Shown piece after piece: positions 1 through 5,717 of a stretch of 10,896 nt of DNA. Both the position numbers and the translations under genes were made by a program. The notes beneath the pieces are model-generated. The model was given only the letters and a program-made list of their open reading frames with translations, searched no databases and was not told the origin of the DNA. Source of the stretch: JBBSMX01 sp038232935 (GTDB taxonomy: Bacteria; Bacteroidota; Rhodothermia; Rhodothermales; JANQRZ01); NCBI GenBank assembly GCA_038232935.1, contig JBBSMX010000140.1:1-10896 (forward strand). Reading direction: 5' to 3'. How positions within the stretch are numbered: position 1 is the first letter of the stretch; each line of letters starts with the position of its first letter.

Positions 1-99
1 AGCCAATTCCCCGACCGTCCTGGCGGTGGTGCCGGCCACGAAGTGTTCGAGGAGCTTGTGCTGGGTCGCACGCGGTAGTTTGCTTCGTCGTCGGGTCAT
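1..99 (-). CDS. IS1595-family transposase, N-terminal fragment cut by window edge
   Basis: Reading leftward from an ATG at 97-99, 33 codons are open up to the window edge. The peptide starts MTRRRSKLPRATQHKLLEHF and continues VAGTTARTVGELA. A basic N-terminus, then K/Q-H/N-K-L-(L/I)-E-x-F-V-A-G-(T/S)-T-A-R-T and an E-L pair, is the characteristic start of IS1595/IS1016-type DDE transposases, which form a small helix-turn-helix before the catalytic domain. The catalytic part lies outside the window, so it cannot be judged whether the element is intact. It is transcribed away from icd. Too short for a domain score; the family call rests on recognising this N-terminal pattern. Confidence 0.72.
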   Translation of the reverse strand, partial: MTRRRSKLPRATQHKLLEHFVAGTTARTVGELA

Positions 100-122
100 G
101 GTGCAGGCTAAGCCACCAGACC
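1..122 (-). mobile_element. Right-hand end of an IS1595-type insertion sequence (boundary tentative)
   Basis: The transposase start codon is at 99. IS1595-type elements usually have only a few tens of bases between the start codon and the terminal inverted repeat. On the minus strand the bases before the ATG read GGTCTGGTGGCTTAGCC then TGCACC; a GG-initiated, TTAGCC-containing tip is plausible for an IS1016-like terminal repeat and would put the IS edge near 122. The other end and the target duplication are outside the window, so the exact boundary is inferred. Confidence 0.38.
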
Positions 123-140
123 TTATCTATGTCAGCCCCT

Positions 141-148
141 TACGTTTT
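141..148 (+). promoter_or_regulatory. Candidate -7 element for icd
   Basis: TACGTTTT matches the Bacteroidota -7 consensus TAnnTTTG at seven of eight positions and lies about 42 bp before the icd start, in an AT-richer patch between the IS end and the gene. No TTG is present at the usual -33 distance, so it is only a weak candidate. If the IS boundary near 122 is right, the upstream half of the native promoter may have been displaced by the insertion. Confidence 0.22.
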
Positions 149-189
149 CAACCTACCTCTCCTTTCTCACTCCGCTAACTCCCTCCGCC

Positions 190-1443
<1,254 letters not shown>

Positions 1444-1444
1444 G

Positions 1445-1470
1445 CAACAGCCGAGCAACGGCTCGCGTTG
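1445..1470 (+). other. Hairpin just after icd stop, possible terminator
   Basis: CAAC-AGCCG (1445-1453) can pair with CGGCT (1459-1463) and GTTG (1467-1470), leaving a CGC bulge on the right arm; CGAGC/GCTCG offers an alternative inner pairing. It begins two bases after the icd stop, the right place for a terminator or an mRNA 3'-end structure. No T-run follows, so intrinsic termination is uncertain. Confidence 0.35.
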
Positions 1471-1480
1471 ATGGATGGCA

Positions 1481-1498
1481 GTTTAAACGACGTTGTCG
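1481..1498 (+). promoter_or_regulatory. Palindromes directly before the oxygenase start
   Basis: GTTTAAAC (1481-1488) is a perfect 8-bp AT-rich palindrome in very GC-rich surroundings. It is followed at once by CGAC-GTT-GTCG (1488-1498), a short inverted repeat that ends at the base before the ATG. Paired palindromes over a translation start could be an operator or an mRNA structure covering the initiation site, or simply chance. No regulator gene is adjacent. Confidence 0.2.
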
Positions 1499-2623
1499 AT
1501 GACAGAAACCACCCCGCCTGACCTCGACGCCGAAACGCTGGCGATCCAGCCGCTAGCCCGCGCCGAGACGATCCCTTCGAGTTGGTACGTCGATCCGTCC
1601 TTCCATCTGTTCGACCGCGAGGTGCTGTTTGCGCGCACGTGGCAGTTCGTCGGTCATGAGACCCAGCTCGCCGAGCCGGGCGCCTATCTGTCGGGCACCG
1701 TCGCCGGCAACCCGCTCGTCGTCGTGCGTGGCAAAGACGACGTGATCCGCGCGTTTTACAACGTGTGCCGGCATCGGGGTGGACCGCTCGTCACCGATGC
1801 GTGCGGACGTGCCAGCGTCTTCAAGTGCCAGTACCACGGCTGGACGTACCGGCTCGACGGCATGCTGCGCGGCGTGCCCCGCTTCGACCACACCGAACTG
1901 TTCGACAAACGCGACTTTGGCCTGGTGCCCGTGCGTGTAGAGCGCTGGCACGGGCTGCTCTTCGTCGTCCTCGATGGTGATCCGCCGCCGCTCACCGCGG
2001 TGCTCGACGGCATCCCCGAGCGCACTGCCCCGTTCCGCTTCGACGCGCTCCAGCTCTATCACCGCGACACCTACGAGGTCGCCTGCAACTGGAAGGTCTA
2101 CGTCGACAACTACCTCGAAGGCTATCACGTGCCGCTCGTCCACCCCGAGCTGATGAAGCGGCTCGACTACCGCAGCTACACGACGGAGACCGCCCCGTGG
2201 TACTCGCTCCAGCACAGCGGCTTCCGGAGCGGTGGCGACGGCCTATATGCCGGCACCGACGAGGCCGCCTATTACTATTTCATCTTCCCTAACCTCATGC
2301 TTAACATCCTACCAGGGCGTTTGCAGGCCAACGTCGTCGAGCCGCTCGCTCCAGACCGCTGCCTCGTCCGCTTCGACTATTTCTACGAGGAGGTGGACTC
2401 GGTGTCGGCCCAGCAAACCATCGCCGAGGACATGGCGTTCAGCGACCTGGTACAGCAGGAAGACATAGGGATTTGCGAACACGTCCAGCGCGGGCTCGGC
2501 TCGCGTGCGTACGACCGGGGGCGGTTCTCCGTGGAGATGGAGCGCGGCGTCTACCACTTCCAGTGCCTGCTGAAGGCCGCCTACCAACACGCCCTCTCCA
2601 TTCATTCTCAGCGATCACCATGA
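1499..2623 (+). CDS. Rieske non-heme iron oxygenase, alpha (catalytic) subunit
   Basis: The 374-residue protein has the two-domain layout of Rieske ring-hydroxylating oxygenases. The N-terminal [2Fe-2S] domain carries C90-x-H92 and C110-x2-H113 (CRHRGGPL ... CQYHGWTY). The catalytic domain carries DNYLEGYHVPLVH with iron ligands H210 and H215, and D322 as the likely third ligand. The bridging position three residues before H210 is Glu207, where most aromatic dioxygenases have Asp. A glutamate there is known in CntA carnitine monooxygenase, and length and sequence feel suit the quaternary-amine/carnitine/betaine branch, but the substrate is not determined. No reductase, ferredoxin or beta subunit is nearby, so electrons must come from elsewhere. 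The ATG at 1499 is preferred over an in-frame TTG at 1493. Codon use is visibly AT-richer than in icd, suggesting transfer. Confidence 0.9.
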   Translation: MTETTPPDLDAETLAIQPLARAETIPSSWYVDPSFHLFDREVLFARTWQFVGHETQLAEPGAYLSGTVAGNPLVVVRGKDDVIRAFYNVCRHRGGPLVTDACGRASVFKCQYHGWTYRLDGMLRGVPRFDHTELFDKRDFGLVPVRVERWHGLLFVVLDGDPPPLTAVLDGIPERTAPFRFDALQLYHRDTYEVACNWKVYVDNYLEGYHVPLVHPELMKRLDYRSYTTETAPWYSLQHSGFRSGGDGLYAGTDEAAYYYFIFPNLMLNILPGRLQANVVEPLAPDRCLVRFDYFYEEVDSVSAQQTIAEDMAFSDLVQQEDIGICEHVQRGLGSRAYDRGRFSVEMERGVYHFQCLLKAAYQHALSIHSQRSP

Positions 2624-2790
2624 GGGTCGTCGTCACGGGCACCCGTTCGGGCATCGGCGAGGCGCTGGACGATACCGATGACGAGCTTCGCTCGATGGTC
2701 CGCGATGCCGTCGCCTGTCTCTTCGATGATGCGGAGCGGCCGAGCGTGATTCGTCTGCACTTCGTGCGCGAGGAGATGCTCACAGCGTGA
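2620..2790 (+). CDS. Small hypothetical protein (56 aa) coupled to the oxygenase gene
   Basis: An ATG at 2620 overlaps the oxygenase stop as ATGA, the usual sign of translational coupling. The product starts MRVVVTGTRSGIGEALDD, with a TGxxxGIG stretch that looks like the nucleotide-binding turn of short-chain dehydrogenases. The rest (an acidic stretch, then RPSVIRLHFVREEMLTA) does not continue a Rossmann fold. It could be a small accessory protein, a remnant of a dehydrogenase gene, or a chance ORF. The function is not recognised. The same frame is open further upstream inside the oxygenase gene, but that part is only a shadow. Confidence 0.4.
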   Translation: MRVVVTGTRSGIGEALDDTDDELRSMVRDAVACLFDDAERPSVIRLHFVREEMLTA

Positions 2791-2797
2791 GGATTCC

Positions 2798-2828
2798 GCA
2801 CTGCTGGCATCCCTCAAGGGATGAGTGC
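2798..2828 (+). other. Long hairpin upstream of the PIN toxin-antitoxin pair
   Basis: The right arm AGGGATGAGTGC (2817-2828) pairs completely with CATCCCT (2808-2814) and GCACT (2798-2802). The loop is only CA, and a five-base bulge (GCTGG, 2803-2807) interrupts the left arm, giving twelve base pairs in total. It starts seven bases after the stop of the small ORF and lies about 55 bp before the antitoxin start. It could terminate the oxygenase transcript (no T-run follows), act as operator for the TA pair, or be a folded recombination site. An ATG inside it (2821) is in frame with the antitoxin but is not preferred as the start. Confidence 0.5.
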
Positions 2829-2883
2829 CGAGAAACGATCCGCCCGCTCCAGCGTTTTCGAAGGGAACCCAGACTTGCATGCC

Positions 2884-3144
2884 ATGCCCGTCCCTCCCTC
2901 CCAAGTCGTCCTCCGTGTGGATTCGACCACGGCACGCGCCTACAACGACGCCTCCCAGGCCGACCGCGACCGCGCTGAGTCCGCCTTCGCGCTCTCCCTC
3001 CGGGGGAAGCGCGAAGCCGCGGAAGAACTCATCCGGTACATGGACGAGGTCGGACGCGCGGCGCAGTCGCGGGGTCTCACGCCCGAGATTCTCGACGAGA
3101 TGCTGAGCAAGGACCCGCCGAGCGACGAGAACGCTGAGACGTGA
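2884..3144 (+). CDS. Putative antitoxin partner of PIN toxin
   Basis: The predicted 86-residue protein begins MPVPPSQVVLRVDSTTARAY. It has an N-terminal beta-strand-like VVLRVD, a charged helical middle (about residues 25-55) and an ending AAQSRGLTPEILDEMLSKDP. The R-G-L-T-P-E-(I/E)-L-x-x-(L/M)-L tail is common in small antitoxins encoded just before PIN-domain toxins, where it is thought to wrap the toxin. Its stop overlaps the toxin start as GTGA, so the pair is co-translated. The ATG at 2884 is chosen over 2821 because the upstream extension lies in the hairpin and lacks conserved character. The family is not firmly recognised; the role is inferred from size, tail motif and position. Confidence 0.65.
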   Translation: MPVPPSQVVLRVDSTTARAYNDASQADRDRAESAFALSLRGKREAAEELIRYMDEVGRAAQSRGLTPEILDEMLSKDPPSDENAET

Positions 3145-3563
3145 CGGATTCGCTCCGCGTCGTTCTCGACACGAACGTCCTCGTCAGCGCCCTACTCACG
3201 CCGGACGGAAACCCCCGGCGAGCGGTCGATCTCGTGGCCCGGCAGGGACTCCTCCTCTTCTCGGAGGCGACCTACGACGAGTTGACCGAGGTGTTGGCAC
3301 GGCCCCGGCTACGGAAGTTCCTCCCGGCCGAGAGCGCAGAGGGGTTCACCAAGCGCGTCGTGACCGTGGCCTCCCGCGTCGTGACCGACGAGTCGATCCG
3401 GGCGTGCCGAGACCCCAAGGACGACAAGTTCCTCGATGTAGCTGTCGGCGGCGAGGCTGACTACCTCGTGACGGGCGACGAGGACCTCCTCGTGCTCCAC
3501 CCGTTCCGAGGTGTTCCTATCCTCACCCCGACCGACTTCTTGGAGAGCGTTTCGAGCGGCTGA
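3141..3563 (+). CDS. PIN-domain toxin (putative type II TA ribonuclease)
   Basis: The 140-residue protein starts at a GTG overlapping the antitoxin stop. It is an almost pure PIN domain of the COG1569 type: VVLDTNVLVSALL with D10 and N12, YDELTEVL with E47, RDPKDDKFLDVA with D91, D94, D95 and D99, and ADYLVTGDEDLL with D113 and D115. These acidic residues form the Mg2+-binding site of PIN endoribonucleases, so the active site looks intact. It likely cleaves RNA when not held by the preceding antitoxin. The C-terminus is odd: the junction with the duplicated icd end falls inside the codon for V137, so the last residues (VSSG) and the TGA are read from icd-derived sequence in another frame. The toxin core is complete without them. 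Confidence 0.88.
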   Translation: MTDSLRVVLDTNVLVSALLTPDGNPRRAVDLVARQGLLLFSEATYDELTEVLARPRLRKFLPAESAEGFTKRVVTVASRVVTDESIRACRDPKDDKFLDVAVGGEADYLVTGDEDLLVLHPFRGVPILTPTDFLESVSSG

Positions 3564-3628
3564 TGGACGACGCGACGCTCCTCAAGACCAGCGAGTTCGG
3601 CGACGCCCTCATCGAGAATATGGGATAG
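3551..3628 (+). pseudogene. icd: Duplicated 3' fragment of icd (direct repeat copy 2)
   Basis: Read in the icd frame this gives FERLMDDATLLKTSEFGDAL then IENMG and a TAG stop: the last 25 codons of isocitrate dehydrogenase with one substitution (Gly to Asp) and three silent changes against 1366-1443. It has no start, cannot make enzyme, and overlaps the end of the PIN gene by 13 bp in a different frame. Mostly synonymous divergence implies that the copies separated while both were functional icd ends, for instance in two strains, and were brought together by insertion. A recent slip duplication would be identical or randomly decayed. Confidence 0.88.
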
Positions 3629-3639
3629 ACGAAGCCGCA

Positions 3640-3897
3640 ATGGGGAAGTACGAAAAACTGCTCGACACCGTGCTGCGCGGCGCGTCCGACGCGAACATCA
3701 ACTTCGCGGACCTGTGCCAGCTTCTGCGGCGGCTCGGCCTCGAGGAGCGGACGCGCGGCAGTCACCATACCTTCCGTAAGGCAGGCGTCGAGGAGAAGGT
3801 CAACCTCCAACAGGACGGGAGCAAAGCGAAGGTCTACCAGGTACGCCAAGTCCGAATGATCATCCTCCAATACAAGCTCGACATCGAGGCAACGTGA
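3640..3897 (+). CDS. hicA: HicA-family toxin (mRNA interferase)
   Basis: The 85-residue protein begins MGKYEKLLDTVLRGASDANI. HicA toxins are small double-stranded-RNA-binding-fold ribonucleases that block translation. This one has the family core: FADLCQLLRRLGLEERTRGS followed by HHTFRK, where the histidine after Gly-Ser is catalytic (H42/H43 region), then a basic C-terminal helix with YQVRQVRMIIL. It belongs to the subfamily with an N-terminal K-hE-KLL...RG-SDANI extension. The ATG at 3640 is 11 bp after the icd fragment's stop, and an upstream in-frame extension reads icd sequence out of frame and is rejected. The stop overlaps the hicB start (TGATG). No promoter of its own is obvious, so it may depend on transcription from upstream. 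Confidence 0.9.
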   Translation: MGKYEKLLDTVLRGASDANINFADLCQLLRRLGLEERTRGSHHTFRKAGVEEKVNLQQDGSKAKVYQVRQVRMIILQYKLDIEAT

Positions 3898-4109
3898 TGC
3901 ACAAGTACGAAGTGATCATCTACTGGAGCGCCGAGGACGAGGTCTTCGTGGCCGACGTGCCCGAGTTGCCGGGGTGTATGGCGCACGGAGCCACGCAAGA
4001 AGCGGCGCTAGCGAATGCACAGGACGCGGTCCAGTCGTGGATCGACACGGCCAAGGAGTTCGGCGACCCCGTCCCCGAGCCAAAGGGCCGACGGCTGTTG
4101 TTCGCATGA
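3897..4109 (+). CDS. hicB: HicB-family antitoxin, short form
   Basis: The 70-residue protein starts MHKYEVIIYWSAEDEVFVAD and continues VPELPGCMAHGATQEAALAN, the hallmark of HicB: a partial RNase H-like fold with a charged strand pair, V-P-(E/D)-L-P-G-C and G-x-T-x-E-A-A-L-x-N-A. A short tail ends PVPEPKGRRLLFA. HicB neutralises HicA by covering its active site. This version stops right after the core and has no ribbon-helix-helix or HTH C-terminus, so DNA binding and self-repression by HicB alone seem unlikely. It overlaps hicA by one base and the next small ORF by four. Confidence 0.9.
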   Translation: MHKYEVIIYWSAEDEVFVADVPELPGCMAHGATQEAALANAQDAVQSWIDTAKEFGDPVPEPKGRRLLFA

Positions 4110-4210
4110 CCCACGACTTCGATGTCTGGGAGGGCGATCCTCTCAACGACACCTATGGAAACGAGGCCGTTCTGCTCACGGGCTGTAACTCCCTGAGGGA
4201 GGCGTCGTAG
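4106..4210 (+). CDS. Possible 34-aa ORF after hicB
   Basis: An ATG overlaps the hicB stop as ATGA and opens 34 codons: MTHDFDVWEGDPLNDTYGNE then AVLLTGCNSLREAS. It is acidic and matches no family I recognise. The coupled start argues for translation; the short length and lack of recognisable motif argue against. It could be the leftover N-terminus of a third gene of the island, cut where the chromosomal block resumes before 4220. A short inverted repeat (CTCCC-TGA-GGGAG, 4190-4202) lies inside its end. Confidence 0.3.
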   Translation: MTHDFDVWEGDPLNDTYGNEAVLLTGCNSLREAS

Positions 4211-4219
4211 CGGCCGGGC

Positions 4220-5635
4220 ATGATGAGACCTTGCTCGCTCGCCTGCTTCCTGCTCCCGCTCCTCGCAGCCCCTGCCCCAGCCCAGCCCGTCTCTCTTCCG
4301 CTCGACCGGCTCGACGCCTACCTCGACGCGGAGCGTGAGCGGCACGGACTGCCGGGGCTCGCCGTGGCGGTCGTACAGGACGGCCGCATCGTCCACGCGC
4401 GCGGGTTCGGCGAGGCCGCGCCGGGCGTGCCGATGCGGGCCGATACGCCGTTCATGCTGGGCTCGGTGAGCAAGAGCCTCACCGCCCTCGCCATCAGCCG
4501 GCTGATCGACATCGGACGGATCGACGTCGGGGCTCCGGTGCAGCGCTACCTCCCGGACTTCGCGCTCGCCGACGGCGAGGCTGCCGCGCGACTGACGGTC
4601 GCCGACCTCCTCACGCACCGCAGCGGCCTCACGCAGCACGACAGCTACGCCACGACACGCGCCGGGCAGTCGCTCGCCGAGCGCGTCGAGCGGCTGGGCA
4701 CGATCCGGACGGGGACGCCGCCGGGCGCTTCCTTCGAGTACGCGAACGCGAACTACGCCCTCCTCGGCCGCATCGTCGAAGTCGTGACGGGGCAGCCGTT
4801 CGAGCGGGCGATGGAGGCGCTCGTCTTTGCCCCGCTCGGGCTGCCGGACAGCACCGCGCCGAGGGACCCGGCTACGGGCTACAGGTTCTGGTTCGGCGCG
4901 CGCGTTCCGGCGGCGCTGGACTACCCCGTGGATAACCGGCCGAGCGGCCACCTGTGGGCCTCAGCCGAGGGTCTCGGCCGCGTCCTCGCGATGTTGCAGC
5001 GCGACGGGCTCGCCCCCGACGGCCCCCGCTTTCTCTCCGAAGCGACTGCCCAGGCTATGTATACACCGCCCGACTCCGGGTTCTATGCGCGGGGCTGGTT
5101 CAGCGGGACGATAGACGACCTCCCGGCCCGCTGGCACGGCGGCTCCCTCCCCAACTGGAACGCCCTCCAGGTGCTGCTCCCTGAGCAGAACGTGGGCGTC
5201 GTCGTCCTCGTGAACGCGAACAGCTTCTTTGGCAGCGCCGTCCGGGAGATGGAGGAAGGAGCCGTCGCCGTGCTGGCCGGCCGGGAGCCTGCCGATACGG
5301 GCTTCCCCGTCCGCTGGCGGCACGGCCTCGTCGGGCTCGCCGCCTTCCTGTGGCTGCTGTGGACCGTGCGCAGCGTCACCCGCTTTCTTCGGGAGGCCCG
5401 CGACCCGGCGGCGCGGGCACGCTGGCACGAGCGGCGGGGGCGGCTCGTGATCAACCTCCTGATCCTGGCCGCCGTGGCGGTCGCCGTCCCCTTCGTCTTC
5501 GGCGTGGGCTGGGGGCCGATGCTCGCGAGCGCGCCGGATCTGACGCTGTGGCTCGGGGCCGCCCTTGCGGTCGGAGCGGTGCTCGCAGCCGGCCGACTGA
5601 TCCGAGCCCGGCCGAGCACGGTGCCGGTTCCGTGA
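4220..5635 (+). CDS. Secreted beta-lactamase-fold serine hydrolase with C-terminal membrane helices
   Basis: This 471-residue protein belongs to the PF00144 beta-lactamase/penicillin-binding-protein-like class (class C fold), whose members include D,D-peptidases and esterases. A signal peptide occupies residues 1-21 (MMRPCSLACFLLPLLAAPAP, cut near AQ). The three catalytic motifs are present: S82-V-S-K85 (nucleophile and lysine), Y174-A-N176, and H306-G-G308 in place of KTG. After the enzyme domain come three hydrophobic segments at about 367-384, 409-431 and 440-457, which would anchor it in the membrane with the catalytic domain outside. True beta-lactamase activity is not implied; peptidase or esterase action on wall or small substrates is more likely. 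The start could be either of the tandem ATGs at 4220 and 4223. No Shine-Dalgarno is seen. Confidence 0.9.
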   Translation: MMRPCSLACFLLPLLAAPAPAQPVSLPLDRLDAYLDAERERHGLPGLAVAVVQDGRIVHARGFGEAAPGVPMRADTPFMLGSVSKSLTALAISRLIDIGRIDVGAPVQRYLPDFALADGEAAARLTVADLLTHRSGLTQHDSYATTRAGQSLAERVERLGTIRTGTPPGASFEYANANYALLGRIVEVVTGQPFERAMEALVFAPLGLPDSTAPRDPATGYRFWFGARVPAALDYPVDNRPSGHLWASAEGLGRVLAMLQRDGLAPDGPRFLSEATAQAMYTPPDSGFYARGWFSGTIDDLPARWHGGSLPNWNALQVLLPEQNVGVVVLVNANSFFGSAVREMEEGAVAVLAGREPADTGFPVRWRHGLVGLAAFLWLLWTVRSVTRFLREARDPAARARWHERRGRLVINLLILAAVAVAVPFVFGVGWGPMLASAPDLTLWLGAALAVGAVLAAGRLIRARPSTVPVP

Positions 5636-5640
5636 GGGCA

Positions 5641-5670
5641 TTGGCAGCGGCGCGGGCCAGGGCTATTTTG
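5641..5670 (+). promoter_or_regulatory. Candidate Bacteroidota-type promoter for the M28 peptidase gene
   Basis: TTG (5641-5643) is followed after 20 bp by TATTTTG (5664-5670). This resembles the Bacteroidota primary-sigma promoter, a TTG near -33 and TAnnTTTG near -7 with about 19-21 bp between, although the -7 box is one T short. It is the only AT-rich patch in an 82-bp intergenic gap and lies about 47 bp before the next ATG. It would drive the peptidase and probably the DUF3124 gene behind it. Confidence 0.38.
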
Positions 5671-5717
5671 AAGGCACCGCTCGCCGGCTCGCTCTCCTCC
5701 CGCCCGCCCCTTCTCTC

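Noticed and set aside
1444..1498. Integron attC site behind icd
   Set aside because: A hairpin flanked by CAAC/GTTG looks attC-like at first, but no proper GTTRRRY/RYYYAAC core pair is present, and the icd repeat explains the boundary better.
2821..2883. Earlier antitoxin start at 2821
   Set aside because: The ATG lies in the hairpin's right arm and adds 21 residues without conserved character; 2884 gives the usual antitoxin size.
3511..3639. N-terminal extension of HicA starting at 3511
   Set aside because: The extension reads through PIN and icd-derived sequence in the wrong frame; the HicA family starts at MGKYEKLL (3640).
4190..4202. CTCCC-TGA-GGGAG as a terminator after the HicAB block
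   Set aside because: Only five base pairs, inside a possible ORF, with no T-run.
3920..4951. 343-codon antisense open frame across hicB and the serine hydrolase
   Set aside because: Arg-rich shadow frame crossing a genuine gene boundary.
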